From NCBI RefSeq assembly GCF_025370255.1, contig NZ_JAMTCD010000001.1, forward strand, positions 310,001 to 374,000: a stretch of 64,000 nt of DNA. The letters run 5' to 3'. This stretch comes from Shewanella holmiensis. GTDB taxonomy: Bacteria; Pseudomonadota; Gammaproteobacteria; Enterobacterales; Shewanellaceae. Under the pieces are notes generated by a model. That model did no database searches and had not been told where the DNA came from. It was given only the letters and a program-made list of their open reading frames with translations. Shown piece by piece: positions 22,012 through 32,578 of the stretch. A program made the translations under genes and the position numbers. The number at the start of each line of letters is the position of its first letter. The stretch's first letter is position 1.

Positions 22012-22484
22012 TGAGTCATTTGTATTGGCTTATTTTCATTTCACCATGTTCTGATATTCGCAAATGCTGGATTCAACTCAAAGTTAATGCCGTTAGTTAA
22101 ACGATACTTGTAGTTATCCCCTCTAGCAAAGACGTTGTTTAATGATATAGCGTTATCTAACATCACTCATCGCCATAAACACGAACTAGCTCAAAACACA
22201 TCTTTTACAAAACAGATAAAATTAACTAAACGTAACATCCCTTCAATGAGTTTATTTATTACATGCCTTTTTATCAGTCCCCTAAAAAAATATCCGCATT
22301 TGACGCTAAATTTGAAGCGCAAAAAATTGCTTTTGCCCCTGTCAGCTTTCAGGTTGCTCTGCTTTAGGTTTACCCTCGTCTAAATCAGTACAAATGACTC
22401 AAAGGGTAATAAAATGGCATAACCGTAAAAAGACTTGGCTGTATTTTTTAAATGAAAAAAAGTTAAACAAACATAATATTCTTC
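22012..22484. other. Non-coding gap between cysK and focA
   Basis: About 470 bases between two facing terminators. I see no convincing gene, tRNA or repeat. An open frame at 22135-22383 has no ribosome site and a Lys/Phe-rich, non-protein-like composition. Confidence 0.5.
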
Positions 22485-22530
22485 TCACAAAAAAGAAGGC
22501 TAGCTGAACCTTAATGGTACTTGCTAGCCT
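22485..22530 (-). terminator. focA terminator
   Basis: AGGCTAGC (22497-22504) pairs with GCTAGCCT (22523-22530), followed on the minus strand by CTTCTTTTTT, 40 bases after the focA stop. Confidence 0.8.
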
Positions 22531-22571
22531 GTTATTGTATTAGACTCGAAATGAGGGCAATAACTAAACCA

Positions 22572-23495
22572 CTAATCGGCTTCTGTTTTTACCGTAGGTT
22601 TTATGATGCTTGTTGTGTTAAACGTTGAAAAACTGCCGTTTTCAACCAGCCAGTAACCTAAACCTATTACAACGGCCCCGCCAAAAATATTGCCTAATGT
22701 CACCGGAATTAAGTTATTAAAAATAGCGTTAGTTAAGTTAACATCGCTAAATTGGTCTCGGCTGATCTCTAACGCCATAAAAAAGCTGTCTGGGGCAAAG
22801 TTTTGAACAGCAATACCAAAAGGCAACATAAATAGGTTTGCAATACAGTGCTCAAAACCTGCAGCGACAAACATGGCAACAGGTAATATTACTAGAAAGC
22901 ATTTAGTTAATAAGTCTTTGGTGGCAAATGTCATCCAAATGCCTAAACACACCAACACATTACATAAAATACCTAATACAAATGCTTGCAACCAAGTGTG
23001 ATGTAACTTGTGCTGCGCTATATTTAACGCCGTTAATCCCCATTGCCCATCAGCCAATTCAAATAATCGCCCTAGCATAATAAGCAATACCATCAGCAGT
23101 GCGCCAACCATGTTACCTACATAAACGCGTGCCCAGCATTGTAGTTGTTGCTTCATGGTGATTCGCTTGTTCACCCAGGTCACACTGGTTAACACTGTGC
23201 TGGTGAATAACTCACCACCTGCAGCAATGACCAACATTAAGCCTAGACTAAAAGCAATGCCGCCAATAAAACGCGTCATCCCCCAACCTGCATCACTTCC
23301 GGTGGTAACAGAGATATAAAATACAAAAGCAATGGCAATAAACATCCCTGAAAATATTGCCAAAGTAAACGATTGCCATGATGCTTTTTGGACTTTTTTC
23401 ATGCCATAGTCGTCAGCGATCGACAGTGATGTTTCGGCTTTCATGGCGACTTGTTGATTGGCCGCTAAAGGGGATTGGCTATTTTCAGTTTTCAT
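22572..23495 (-). CDS. focA: Formate channel FocA (formate/nitrite transporter family)
   Basis: This is a 307-aa inner-membrane protein with six hydrophobic helices and FNT-family signatures: GGELFTSTVL, the NMVGALL helix region and the GILCNVLVCLGIWM segment. It should pass formate made by PflB across the membrane. The N-terminal cytoplasmic extension (about 50 residues) is longer than in E. coli FocA. It is divergent from pflB instead of being the first gene of a focA-pflB operon. GAGAG precedes the ATG. A PdhR-like site lies 109 bases upstream. Confidence 0.9.
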   Translation of the reverse strand: MKTENSQSPLAANQQVAMKAETSLSIADDYGMKKVQKASWQSFTLAIFSGMFIAIAFVFYISVTTGSDAGWGMTRFIGGIAFSLGLMLVIAAGGELFTSTVLTSVTWVNKRITMKQQLQCWARVYVGNMVGALLMVLLIMLGRLFELADGQWGLTALNIAQHKLHHTWLQAFVLGILCNVLVCLGIWMTFATKDLLTKCFLVILPVAMFVAAGFEHCIANLFMLPFGIAVQNFAPDSFFMALEISRDQFSDVNLTNAIFNNLIPVTLGNIFGGAVVIGLGYWLVENGSFSTFNTTSIIKPTVKTEAD

Positions 23496-23603
23496 TAATC
23501 ACTCTCGATGACAACATTATTCACTCGCACAACGGAACTACCATCAATAAGCCATACATACTTATTTTTACCGAATTTTAATATCAAAAAACCACAGGGT
23601 AAT

Positions 23604-23616
23604 TTGGTAAGACCAA
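23604..23616. promoter_or_regulatory. PdhR-like operator on the focA side
   Basis: TTGGTAAGACCAA fits the GntR-family PdhR consensus TTGGTnnnACCAA. It is the exact reverse complement of the copy at 23846-23858, and the match extends to 17 bases. Known PdhR senses pyruvate, which suits this pathway; the assignment is inferred. Confidence 0.7.
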
Positions 23617-23631
23617 TTTAAAATTAACTTT

Positions 23632-23645
23632 TTGATAACAAACAA
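23632..23645. promoter_or_regulatory. FNR/EtrA-like site
   Basis: TTGAT-aaca-AACAA matches nine of the ten fixed bases of TTGATnnnnATCAA. It lies 137 bases upstream of focA, where anaerobic activation would make sense. It is a single hit and could be chance. Confidence 0.45.
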
Positions 23646-23745
23646 TGTACAATAAAACGGCTTAAATGAACTTCATGGCAGAGATAAGTGCACATTCAAT
23701 AAGCAAGAGGTTAATTAATTCCTGCTAAGGGCGCGAATTATAGTG

Positions 23746-23775
23746 TCAAAACTGTTAGCTGGCTAACAGTTTTGA
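23746..23775. promoter_or_regulatory. 30-bp near-perfect palindrome in the focA-pflB region
   Basis: TCAAAACTGTTAGCT is followed directly by its complement, with 14 of 15 positions paired and almost no loop. No T-run follows, so a terminator is unlikely. It is either a large operator or a cruciform/transcript hairpin. Confidence 0.75.
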
Positions 23776-23845
23776 GCAAATCCTTTATAAAATTTCGGTC
23801 AATTAATGGCAATGTCAAAATGCTGTGATATCATACAAGGGTAAA

Positions 23846-23858
23846 TTGGTCTTACCAA
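23846..23858. promoter_or_regulatory. PdhR-like operator on the pflB side
   Basis: TTGGTCTTACCAA lies 251 bases upstream of the pflB ATG. It is an inverted copy of the focA-side site, giving each divergent gene one operator. A further inverted repeat AAGACAA...TTGTCTT lies at 23955-23979. Confidence 0.7.
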
Positions 23859-24109
23859 TATTAAATAGGGCTTTTTTGTAAATATCCTTTTAACGTCTAT
23901 GTCGATAAATAATAATCCAGTGCAAGCATGTTTGATGGATTTGACGTTATAAAGAAGACAAGATTAATCAGGTTGTCTTGTAATCAATTGCACCAATAAC
24001 CTGAAAAGAATTTTACAGCCTGTTAGCTAAGCTAGTGTGACTGATGTTAAAGCCGCAGTAATGCCAAGCAGACTGACATACCGATCCATTAAGTTTAAAG
24101 GTAATAAAC

Positions 24110-26392
24110 ATGACTGATCTAACAACGGTATTTGCAAATGCGTGGAATAACTTTGTCGCTGGTGACTGGAAAACTGAAGTCAATGTGCGCGATTTTATTC
24201 AAAAGAACTACACACCTTACACGGGTGATGAATCATTTCTAGCAGATGCTACCGACGCCACTTTATCTCTTTGGGATAAAGTGATGGAAGGCATCAAACA
24301 AGAAAACACCACCCACGCCCCTATCGACTTCGATACCAAAATGGTATCAACCATCACGTCCCACGATGCAGGCTATATCAATCAGTCGCTTGAAACCATT
24401 GTTGGCTTACAAACTGATGCTCCACTTAAACGTGCCATGCTACCGAATGGCGGCATTCGTATGGTGGAAGGTTCATGCAAAGCTTACGACCGTGAATTAG
24501 ACAGCGACATTAACTACATCTATTCAGAGTTACGTAAAACCCATAACCAGGGTGTATTTGATGTTTATACTCCTGAGATTATGGCGTGTCGTAAATCAGG
24601 CGTCTTAACCGGCTTACCTGATGCTTATGGCCGTGGCCGCATTATTGGTGATTACCGTCGTATTGCTTTATACGGTATCGATTATTTAATGCAAGACAAG
24701 CTTGCCCAGTTCACATCATTGCAAGCGCAGATGGAAGCGGGTGAAGATCTTAATAACGTTATCCAACTTCGTGAAGAGATTGCAGAGCAGCATCGTGCAC
24801 TTGCTCAAATGAAAGTGATGGCGGCTAAATATGGCTGTGATATTTCAAAACCAGCCACCTCAGCTAAAGAAGCCATTCAATGGACTTATTTTGGTTATCT
24901 TGCTGCAGTAAAAAGTCAAAATGGCGCAGCAATGTCATTAGGCCGTACATCAACGTTCTTAGATATCTATATTGAACGTGATATCAATAATGGTGTGATT
25001 ACTGAGCAACAAGCACAAGAAATGGTTGACCATTTTGTGATGAAGTTACGTATGGTTCGTTTCTTACGTACTCCTGAATATGATGAACTATTCTCTGGCG
25101 ACCCAATTTGGGCAACAGAATCTATTGCTGGTATGGGTGTTGATGGTCGTACGCTTGTAACTAAATCAAGCTTCCGCTTCTTGCATACGCTATACAACAT
25201 GGGCCCAAGCCCTGAGCCAAACATTACTGTGCTTTGGTCAACTCAATTACCACATGGCTTTAAAAGTTACTGTGCCAAAGTATCAATTGATACCAGCTCG
25301 ATTCAGTACGAAAATGACGACTTAATGCGTCCAGATTTCCAATCTGACGATTATGCTATTGCCTGTTGTGTTAGCCCTATGATTGTAGGTAAACACATGC
25401 AGTTTTTCGGCGCTCGCGCTAACTTAGCGAAAACCATGTTATACGCAATCAATGGTGGCGTTGACGAAAAACTGAAAACACAAATTGCACCCAAAACGGC
25501 AGCAATCACAGATTCAGTGCTTGATTTTGATGATGTTATGTCACGTTTAGATTCGCAAATGGATTGGTTAGCTACCCAATATGTCACTGCGTTAAACACC
25601 ATTCATTTCATGCATGACAAGTATTCTTACGAAGCGGCATTAATGGCGTTACATGACCGTGATGTTCGCCGTACTATGGCTTGCGGCATTGCCGGTTTAT
25701 CGATTGCTGCGGATTCACTTTCAGCCATTAAATATGCCAAAGTCACGCCGATTCGCGACGAAAATGGTATCGCTGTCGATTTTGAAATTGAAGGCGACTA
25801 TCCAAAATTTGGTAATAATGATGCACGCGTTGATGATATTGCCTGTGATTTAGTTGAGCGTTTTATGGCTAAAATTCGCGACAGAAAAATGTATCGCAAT
25901 GCCATTCCAACACAGTCTATTTTAACCATTACCTCTAACGTAGTTTACGGTAAGAAAACCGGTAACACACCAGATGGTCGTCGTACTGGTGCACCATTTG
26001 CTCCTGGCGCTAACCCAATGCACGGTCGAGATGAAAATGGCGCAATAGCTTCATTAACCTCTGTAGGTAAATTACCATTTGAACATGCACAAGATGGTAT
26101 TTCGTATACTTTCTCTATTGTGCCAAATGCATTAGGTAAAGAAGACACTGCACGCCGCAATAACCTTGCTGCATTGATGGATGGATACTTCACCCACAAT
26201 GATCGTCAAGAAGGTGGCCAACACTTAAACGTGAACGTAATGAACCGTGAAATGCTTGAGGACGCCATCGTTAATCCAGACAAGTATCCACAATTAACGA
26301 TTCGCGTATCGGGTTACGCAGTCCGCTTTAATGCGCTTACCCCTGAACAGCAACAAGATGTTATCACCAGAACCTTCACTAAAGGTTTATAA
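24110..26392 (+). CDS. pflB: Formate acetyltransferase (pyruvate formate-lyase) PflB
   Basis: The 760-aa glycyl-radical enzyme has the same length as E. coli PflB. Active-site cysteines are the adjacent pair C419-C420 in IACCVSPM. The radical glycine is G735 in RVSGYAVRF. It converts pyruvate and CoA to acetyl-CoA and formate under anoxia. AAAGGT precedes the ATG. The 5' region is long and carries the putative PdhR site. Its activase follows after a terminator-like palindrome, and ackA and pta lie downstream, completing acetate formation. Confidence 0.98.
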   Translation: MTDLTTVFANAWNNFVAGDWKTEVNVRDFIQKNYTPYTGDESFLADATDATLSLWDKVMEGIKQENTTHAPIDFDTKMVSTITSHDAGYINQSLETIVGLQTDAPLKRAMLPNGGIRMVEGSCKAYDRELDSDINYIYSELRKTHNQGVFDVYTPEIMACRKSGVLTGLPDAYGRGRIIGDYRRIALYGIDYLMQDKLAQFTSLQAQMEAGEDLNNVIQLREEIAEQHRALAQMKVMAAKYGCDISKPATSAKEAIQWTYFGYLAAVKSQNGAAMSLGRTSTFLDIYIERDINNGVITEQQAQEMVDHFVMKLRMVRFLRTPEYDELFSGDPIWATESIAGMGVDGRTLVTKSSFRFLHTLYNMGPSPEPNITVLWSTQLPHGFKSYCAKVSIDTSSIQYENDDLMRPDFQSDDYAIACCVSPMIVGKHMQFFGARANLAKTMLYAINGGVDEKLKTQIAPKTAAITDSVLDFDDVMSRLDSQMDWLATQYVTALNTIHFMHDKYSYEAALMALHDRDVRRTMACGIAGLSIAADSLSAIKYAKVTPIRDENGIAVDFEIEGDYPKFGNNDARVDDIACDLVERFMAKIRDRKMYRNAIPTQSILTITSNVVYGKKTGNTPDGRRTGAPFAPGANPMHGRDENGAIASLTSVGKLPFEHAQDGISYTFSIVPNALGKEDTARRNNLAALMDGYFTHNDRQEGGQHLNVNVMNREMLEDAIVNPDKYPQLTIRVSGYAVRFNALTPEQQQDVITRTFTKGL

Positions 26393-26406
26393 ACTCTGCT
26401 AAAATT

Positions 26407-26437
26407 AGCTGTATCGAATATTCGATACAGCTTTTTT
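26407..26437 (+). terminator. Terminator/attenuating hairpin between pflB and pflA
   Basis: AGCTGTATCGAAT and its exact complement form a 26-base palindrome followed by TTTTT. It should reduce pflA expression relative to pflB. Confidence 0.85.
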
Positions 26438-26479
26438 CTTTGCTCAATTTATAGATATTCATCATTTAAAGGGTTTGTT

Positions 26480-27217
26480 ATGACAATGGGTCGTATTCAC
26501 TCAATTGAATCTTTTGGCACCGTAGATGGTCCCGGCATTCGTTATATTGCCTTTATGCAAGGCTGTTTAATGCGGTGTCAATATTGTCATAATCGCGACA
26601 CGTGGGATTTAGAAGGTGGTAAAGAGGTCTCAGTTGATGAGTTAATGTCGCAAATCATGACCTATCGCCCATTTTTAGAATCCAGTGGCGGGGGTGTTAC
26701 TGCTAGTGGTGGTGAAGCTATCTTACAAGCTGAATTTGTTGCGGCGCTTTTTAAAGCCTGTAAACAACACGACATCCACACTTGTTTAGACACTAACGGC
26801 TTTGTGAGAAAGTACGAGCCTATTATTGATGAGTTGCTTGATAATACCGATCTTGTATTACTAGACATCAAGCAAATGGATGATCCAACCCACATAACGC
26901 TTACTAAAGTCAGTAACCAACGTACGTTACAGTTTGCACAATACTTAGCAGAGCGTAACAAAAAAACTTGGATACGTTATGTCGTCGTCAATGGCTTTAC
27001 TGATGATGTGGCATCGGCCATCAAATTAGCAGAGTTTATTAAACCAATGTCAAACGTAGAAAAAGTTGAATTATTACCGTATCACCAACTTGGTGAACAT
27101 AAATGGCAGGCTTTTGGCGAAACATCTCCTTTAGCAAACGTGTCGCCACCCAGTAAAGAAACCATGTTATCCATTCAACAAGTCTTTACTGAACGTGGCA
27201 TAGCTGCCTATTTTTAA
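26480..27217 (+). CDS. pflA: Pyruvate formate-lyase activating enzyme
   Basis: The 245-aa radical-SAM protein has its 4Fe-4S motif CLMRCQYC (CxxxCxxC) near residues 29-36, preceded by [18 protein letters not shown], and a [13 protein letters not shown]-binding segment. It generates the glycyl radical on PflB. AAAGGG lies upstream of the ATG. The gene lies 87 bases behind pflB in the same orientation and is probably expressed by partial readthrough of the hairpin between them. Confidence 0.97.
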   Translation: MTMGRIHSIESFGTVDGPGIRYIAFMQGCLMRCQYCHNRDTWDLEGGKEVSVDELMSQIMTYRPFLESSGGGVTASGGEAILQAEFVAALFKACKQHDIHTCLDTNGFVRKYEPIIDELLDNTDLVLLDIKQMDDPTHITLTKVSNQRTLQFAQYLAERNKKTWIRYVVVNGFTDDVASAIKLAEFIKPMSNVEKVELLPYHQLGEHKWQAFGETSPLANVSPPSKETMLSIQQVFTERGIAAYF

Positions 27218-27257
27218 CTACCCTTGAATACATTAGCCTTTAGGTTTCGCTATGTTG

Positions 27258-27701
27258 TTATAGCTCGTCCCAATAATGTTGATCTAAGCGTTTAAAGGCA
27301 ATATTAAGCAGTACAGCCAAATCTAAGTAACACGCTTTGGCACCTAAAGGTTGGCAAGTAACCCCCATTTGATTGAGTTTTTGACTCAACTGGTTACTCC
27401 AATCAAATAAGGTTAAGGGTAATGGATGACGAGCACGCCACCCTAACCATAATAGTCCCTGAATGGGCAAGCTGATGATAAGTAAGGTCATCGCTAAGGT
27501 TTGAGGCAAATGTGCCCAACCTAATACATAAATTTGGCTAAATGCGACAAACAGCGCAATAAATGGCATTGCCCAAAAGGCAGTTTGGGTCGCTTTTACC
27601 ACTCGGTATTCAGGAAAATAAAAGCCTAACTGGCGCACCATAGGCCAAGTTGACATGTATTTTTTACCGTCGCGAATTAGCGTGACAACATTGAGTACCA
27701 A
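27258..27701 (-). CDS. yfbV: UPF0208 membrane protein YfbV
   Basis: This 147-aa protein has two close membrane helices (about 43-62 and 66-92) and follows E. coli YfbV along its length (TWPMVRQL, PIQGLLWLGWRA, FKRLDQHYWDEL). Its function in the inner membrane is poorly defined; in E. coli it has been linked to chromosome macrodomain organisation. The start is TTG at 27701, with TTAGGT 8 bases upstream and an in-frame stop just before. It is divergent from ackA, as in E. coli. Confidence 0.88.
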   Translation of the reverse strand: MVLNVVTLIRDGKKYMSTWPMVRQLGFYFPEYRVVKATQTAFWAMPFIALFVAFSQIYVLGWAHLPQTLAMTLLIISLPIQGLLWLGWRARHPLPLTLFDWSNQLSQKLNQMGVTCQPLGAKACYLDLAVLLNIAFKRLDQHYWDEL

Positions 27702-27871
27702 TGAGAATTACCTAACATGGTGGAACATGCTTAAACAATAGCATATTGAGTAAGTTTGTCCCAAATAAACAGCCAAAATGATATTGGCTAACACGATACC
27801 AATGCACTGCCAAACATCGCTTAGGCGGTGCATTCTATAAAATTGTTGATTAAGCTTATTAAGGTCTAATT

Positions 27872-29089
27872 ATGTCAGATAACCAAGTGTCAGATAATTT
27901 AGTATTAGTTTTAAACTGTGGCAGTTCATCGCTTAAATTTGCCGTTATTGGTGCAAAATCCGGTGAAGAACACATTTCTGGTTTAGCAGAATGCTTTGGT
28001 CTTGAAGACTCGCGTATAAAATGGAAAGCTCAAGGCGGCAAAAACGAAGCTAAATTAGGCGCATTTACCGCGCATCGTGAAGCTGTTGAATATATTGTTA
28101 AGACGATTCTAGCTGGCCAACCTGAGTTAGCCGCACAAATTAAAGCTATTGGTCATCGTATTGTACATGGCGGCGAGAAATTTACCCGTTCAGTCATTAT
28201 CACTCCAGATGTTATTCAGGGCATTGAAGACTGTGCCTCACTTGCACCATTACATAACCCTGCTCATTTGATTGGTATTCGTGCGGCGATGGCATCATTC
28301 CCAGCATTACCACAAGTCGCAGTATTTGATACTGCTTTCCACCAAACTATGCCTGAAAAAGCTTTCGTTTATGCCCTGCCATATAAACTTTACCGTGAAC
28401 ATGGTATTCGTCGTTATGGCATGCATGGTACCAGCCATTTATATGTTAGTCGTGAAGCGGCGAAAGTGCTTAACAAACCGATTTCAGAAACCAATGTTAT
28501 CGTAGCTCACTTAGGTAATGGCGCTTCTGTTACAGCCATCAAAGGTGGTAAAAGTGTTGATACATCAATGGGGTTAACTCCACTTGAAGGTTTGGTCATG
28601 GGCACACGTTGTGGCGACCTAGACCCGTCTATTATTTTCCATTTAGTCGACCAACTAGGTTATACCCTTACCGAAGTTAACAATTTATTGAATAAGCAAA
28701 GTGGTCTTTTAGGGATATCTGAATTAACCAATGATTGCCGTGGTATTGAAGAAGGCTATCAAGATGGCCATAAAGGCGCCACATTGGCATTAGAGATATT
28801 CTGTTACCGCTTAGCCAAATACATTGCGGCTTATACCGTGCCACTAGGACGTTTAGATGCGATTATTTTCACTGGCGGAATTGGTGAAAACTCTGACATC
28901 ATTCGTGCAAAAGTATTGGATTTATTAGCTATATTTAACTTCACTGTTGATGAAACTAAAAACAAGGCTGCACGTTTTGGCCATGATGGCATCATCACTG
29001 CGGATAATAGCCCTATCGCGATGGTGATCCCAACCAATGAAGAGTGGGTTATTGCTGAAGATGCGGTTAAGTTGATTTCTGCGAAGTAA
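27872..29089 (+). CDS. ackA: Acetate kinase
   Basis: The 405-aa ASKHA-fold kinase has [13 protein letters not shown] at the N-terminus, [36 protein letters not shown] and FTGGIGENS. It converts acetyl phosphate and ADP to acetate and ATP. AAGG precedes the ATG. It is followed by pta after 221 bases and lies downstream of pflBA, so the window encodes the whole route from pyruvate to acetate. Confidence 0.98.
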   Translation: MSDNQVSDNLVLVLNCGSSSLKFAVIGAKSGEEHISGLAECFGLEDSRIKWKAQGGKNEAKLGAFTAHREAVEYIVKTILAGQPELAAQIKAIGHRIVHGGEKFTRSVIITPDVIQGIEDCASLAPLHNPAHLIGIRAAMASFPALPQVAVFDTAFHQTMPEKAFVYALPYKLYREHGIRRYGMHGTSHLYVSREAAKVLNKPISETNVIVAHLGNGASVTAIKGGKSVDTSMGLTPLEGLVMGTRCGDLDPSIIFHLVDQLGYTLTEVNNLLNKQSGLLGISELTNDCRGIEEGYQDGHKGATLALEIFCYRLAKYIAAYTVPLGRLDAIIFTGGIGENSDIIRAKVLDLLAIFNFTVDETKNKAARFGHDGIITADNSPIAMVIPTNEEWVIAEDAVKLISAK

Positions 29090-29310
29090 CGGCAAGTCTG
29101 ATTTTTAAATATATGACAAACAGGTATTTGCATCACTCACTGCGTGACAGAAGAAGTCTGACTAAAGACTAACCACAGACGCATGCATTTACCTGTTATC
29201 AGCACAACGTTCAAGTTGGCTCGATAACAATTGAACTTAGGCTGTCTGAACGCCATTTATCTCTTAACCCGAGTTAAGGTTAAGTAAACATTACATTATT
29301 AGAGGTTTTT

Positions 29311-31458
29311 ATGTCTCGAAATATTATGCTGGTTCCAATCGGAATAGGCGTGGGTTTAACATCGATCAGTTTAGGTATGGTACGTGCTCTTGAGCGTAAA
29401 GGCGTTAAAGTGCAGTTTTTCAAACCGATTGCTCAAATTCGATCGGGCGATAAAGGCCCTGAACGTTCAACAACTATCTTAAGCAAGTCGCCTACGGTTA
29501 ACCCTCTTGAGCCATTTAACATGGATCATGCTGAAGCCTTAATCCGTTCTGAGCAAACAGATGTGTTAATGGAACAAATTATTGCCAGAGCCGCAGAATG
29601 TGCCACAAATACTGAAACGATTGTAATTGAAGGCTTAGTACCTACTCGCAGTCATCCATTTGCAGATGACATTAACTACGAAATAGCCAAAGCACTTGAT
29701 GCTGATGTGGTATTTATTGCAACGCCTGGCAATGACACCCCAAATGGCTTAATGAACCGTTTAGAGATTGCTTACAACTCTTGGGGTGGTGTTAAAAATA
29801 AACGTGTTATTGGCGCAGTTATCAACAAAATTGGTGCACCAACGGATGAAGAAGGTCGTGCTCGTCCCGACTTATCTGAAGTATTTGATCATAATGACAT
29901 CAAAATTGGCGATACTGCAGGTATGTTCCAACTACCAGGAAAAAGCCCATTACGTATTCTCGGCAGTGTGCCATACAACTTAGATTTAATTTCACCACGA
30001 GCATCGGATTTAGCTAAGCATTTAAATGCCAAAATCATCAATGCTGGTGAAATGCATACCCGCCGTATGCGTCGGGTAACATTTTGCGCCCGTTCGATCC
30101 CTAATATGGTTAATCATATTAAAACCAACTCATTGTTGGTGACCTCAGGTGATCGCTCTGATGTCATTGTATCGGCGTGTTTAGCGGCAATGAACGGCGT
30201 AAAAATTGGCGCATTACTACTCACAGGTGGTTATGAACCTGAACCTGAAATCATGAAGCTTTGTGAGCAAGCATTCGATACTGGCTTACCTGTTTTCTTA
30301 ATTGACAGTAATACATGGCAAACCTCGCTCAATATTCAGCGATTTGATCATGAAGTCCCTGTGGACGATTCTGTGCGTGTGGAAAAAGTACAAGAGTACG
30401 TTGCCAGCCATATAGATCAAAGCTGGATTGAAAGTGTGACTCAAGATTCAACCCGCGAGCATCGCTTATCGCCACCAGCATTCCGTTACAAGCTAACAGA
30501 ACTTGCTCGCGCAGCACGTAAGACCATTGTTCTACCTGAAGGTGAAGAACCTCGTACAATCAAAGCAGCTGCGATTTGTGCAGAGCGTGGCATTGCCCGC
30601 TGTGTATTACTAGGCAACAGAGAAGAAATTTTGCGTATCGCTTCGGTTCAAGATGTCGTATTAGGTGAAGGTGTTGAAATTATCGACCCAGAAACGGCAC
30701 GCGACAAATATGTAGAGCCAATGCTTGGGCTACGTCGCCATAAAGGATTAACCGAAGTCGTTGCCAAAGAGCAATTAGAAGACAACATGGTTTTAGGCAC
30801 CATGATGTTAGCAGAAGATGAAGTAGATGGTATTGTATCAGGTGCAATTAACACCACGGCTAATACTATCCGCCCACCGTTACAGTTAATTAAAACGGCG
30901 CCAGGTTCAAGCCTAGTGTCGTCAATCTTCTTCATGTTGATGCCTGATCAAGTACTTGTTTATGGCGACTGTGCTATTAATCCGGATCCAAATCCAGAGC
31001 AATTAGCCGACATCGCAATTCAGTCTGCAGAGTCCGCAGCAGCATTTGGTATCGAGCCACGTGTGGCAATGATCAGTTACTCTACTGGAACCTCAGGAAC
31101 AGGCTCTGACGTGGATAAAGTACGTGAAGCTACACGTATTGCGAAAGAAAAACGTCCAGATTTAATCATTGACGGCCCACTACAATACGATGCAGCCGTG
31201 ATGCCAAATGTGGCCCAGTCTAAGGCACCAAATAGCCCAGTAGCAGGCAAAGCTACCGTATTCGTATTCCCAGATTTAAACACAGGTAATACGACTTACA
31301 AAGCGGTTCAGCGTAGTGCTGATTTGATCAGTATTGGCCCAATGCTTCAGGGGATGCGTAAGCCAGTAAACGATTTATCTCGTGGTGCATTAGTAGATGA
31401 TATTGTTTACACCATCGCATTAACTGCCATCCAAGCAGCACAAAACGAAGCGAAATAA
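29311..31458 (+). CDS. pta: Phosphate acetyltransferase (long, three-domain form)
   Basis: The 715-aa protein has an N-terminal P-loop-like/DRTGG regulatory part (about 1-370, with [10 protein letters not shown] and [15 protein letters not shown]) and a C-terminal catalytic domain (about 390-710, starting [13 protein letters not shown] and containing [16 protein letters not shown] and GPLQYDAA). It makes acetyl phosphate from acetyl-CoA for AckA. AGAGGT precedes the ATG. The long form is the one found in enterobacteria, where the N-terminus mediates allosteric control. Confidence 0.98.
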   Translation: MSRNIMLVPIGIGVGLTSISLGMVRALERKGVKVQFFKPIAQIRSGDKGPERSTTILSKSPTVNPLEPFNMDHAEALIRSEQTDVLMEQIIARAAECATNTETIVIEGLVPTRSHPFADDINYEIAKALDADVVFIATPGNDTPNGLMNRLEIAYNSWGGVKNKRVIGAVINKIGAPTDEEGRARPDLSEVFDHNDIKIGDTAGMFQLPGKSPLRILGSVPYNLDLISPRASDLAKHLNAKIINAGEMHTRRMRRVTFCARSIPNMVNHIKTNSLLVTSGDRSDVIVSACLAAMNGVKIGALLLTGGYEPEPEIMKLCEQAFDTGLPVFLIDSNTWQTSLNIQRFDHEVPVDDSVRVEKVQEYVASHIDQSWIESVTQDSTREHRLSPPAFRYKLTELARAARKTIVLPEGEEPRTIKAAAICAERGIARCVLLGNREEILRIASVQDVVLGEGVEIIDPETARDKYVEPMLGLRRHKGLTEVVAKEQLEDNMVLGTMMLAEDEVDGIVSGAINTTANTIRPPLQLIKTAPGSSLVSSIFFMLMPDQVLVYGDCAINPDPNPEQLADIAIQSAESAAAFGIEPRVAMISYSTGTSGTGSDVDKVREATRIAKEKRPDLIIDGPLQYDAAVMPNVAQSKAPNSPVAGKATVFVFPDLNTGNTTYKAVQRSADLISIGPMLQGMRKPVNDLSRGALVDDIVYTIALTAIQAAQNEAK

Positions 31459-31498
31459 ACCGTTTCAGCGGCAATTTGTCGATAAATTAAAGACACTT

Positions 31499-31530
31499 AA
31501 AAGCACTGCTGTAATTGCAGTGCTTTTTTA
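31499..31530 (+). terminator. pta terminator
   Basis: AAAGCACTGC and GCAGTGCTTT form the stem, followed by TTTTA, 40 bases after the pta stop. A partial repeat of the 3' arm (TTACAGTGCTTTTT) follows directly. Confidence 0.88.
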
Positions 31531-31640
31531 TTACAGTGCTTTTTATTACGGTGATTTACTGAAAGAGGTAATTTTTAACCAAGAAATATAAGCGATAAAA
31601 AACAATGCGTTAGATGTATTGCGCTAATTCGTTAACATAC

Positions 31641-31663
31641 TTGTCCACAGATTCTGTGGATAA
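31641..31663. promoter_or_regulatory. Inverted pair of DnaA-box-like 9-mers
   Basis: TTGTCCACA at 31641-31649 faces TGTGGATAA at 31655-31663. The second is a perfect DnaA box (TTATCCACA) on the minus strand; the first has one mismatch. They form a CCACAG-att-CTGTGG stem in the 440-base gap between pta and the lipoprotein gene. Confidence 0.55.
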
Positions 31664-31897
31664 CCTTTAAGACGCACACTTTTAGCGGCTATTAAGGTAA
31701 ATGCCGTGGCTAGGTTTAGTTATTAGTACACTTTCACCATAGCAATTTTTACACTACCCTTGCTAGTGCTAAATTAATTATAGATACTATTAGTTATTCA
31801 TTTGGCTAAGTTTTATACCAAACCCACTATTTGGTATGGGTTTGCGTTTAATTTCTCTTTTGCCCGAGGTTGTTTTGATAAGGTTATCGATATTTTT

Positions 31898-32335
31898 ATG
31901 TATAGATTCATTCTAATTTTCAGTTTATTGGCATTATTGGGCTGTGAGAAGATCGTCGAAAAAACGGAAGCGCCACAAACACCTGAAAGTGTCACGCTTA
32001 GCTTTTTCGAAGCGATTTATACCGACAGAGATGTCAGTAAAGCCCTGCCCTATGTCACCGCTGAATTGAGAGAGGTGTTAGAACACTACCATATTGCTTC
32101 ATCAGTACAACGTCATGTACTAGGGTTATCAATGACAAACGTCACCATGACTATTGATGAAATCGATATCGACTTTTTCCGCAAGTTTACTGACGAAGTG
32201 ACCATTATTGTCAAAATGGAAGGACTTAAAGGCGGTAAACCTTGGGTAGATGATCGGACCTTACTCCTCGAAAAACGCGGTAATAAATGGGTGATAATTG
32301 AAGTGCTACCGGAAAAAGGCCGTATTGGCGGTTAA
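31898..32335 (+). CDS. Small putative lipoprotein
   Basis: The product is 145 aa from the ATG at 31898. Its signal is MYRFILIFSLLALLGC, with lipobox LLGC at residues 13-16. A soluble domain follows (EAPQTPESVTLSFFEAIYTD...). Proteins of this plan often have a DUF4878/NTF2-like fold, with a helix, then FFEAI, then late beta strands (KWVIIEVLPE). I do not recognise a function. A longer in-frame reading from 31802 would bury the signal peptide and is rejected. The ribosome site is weak. The residue after the lipobox Cys is Glu, which does not match the inner-membrane Asp+2 retention signal. Confidence 0.72.
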   Translation: MYRFILIFSLLALLGCEKIVEKTEAPQTPESVTLSFFEAIYTDRDVSKALPYVTAELREVLEHYHIASSVQRHVLGLSMTNVTMTIDEIDIDFFRKFTDEVTIIVKMEGLKGGKPWVDDRTLLLEKRGNKWVIIEVLPEKGRIGG

Positions 32336-32351
32336 GCATTTCCCCCATATT

Positions 32352-32380
32352 AATGGGCCTGCTGATTGCAGGCCATTCTT
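32352..32380 (+). terminator. Weak terminator after the lipoprotein gene
   Basis: GGCCTGC-tgatt-GCAGGCC with flanking AAT/ATT pairs, followed by the imperfect T-run ATTCTTT. Confidence 0.55.
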
Positions 32381-32480
32381 TAAGCTCCAAGCATAGACAC
32401 AACTAAAGATTTCATCCCTGCATCAACCTCATCTTAAATGCTCAATTGAAGATGTAAAATGTCCAACCTAAAAAAGATAA

Positions 32481-32508
32481 AAAAATAGCAGCCTAGGCTG
32501 CTATTTTT
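32481..32508 (-). terminator. Perfect 28-base palindromic terminator
   Basis: AAAAATAGCAGCCT and its complement. On the minus strand it ends in TTTTT and lies 70 bases beyond the 26-aa gene, so it probably terminates that transcript. Confidence 0.8.
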
Positions 32509-32578
32509 AAATGTGCTTGTATTTTCTCTTGGAGCGTTAACCTAAATCTATAGGTTGGTATTCCGAGTTCAGTAGTTA

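Noticed and set aside
22135-22383. 82-codon plus-strand frame between cysK and focA
   Set aside because: No ribosome site, low-complexity Lys/Leu/Phe composition, isolated between two terminators.
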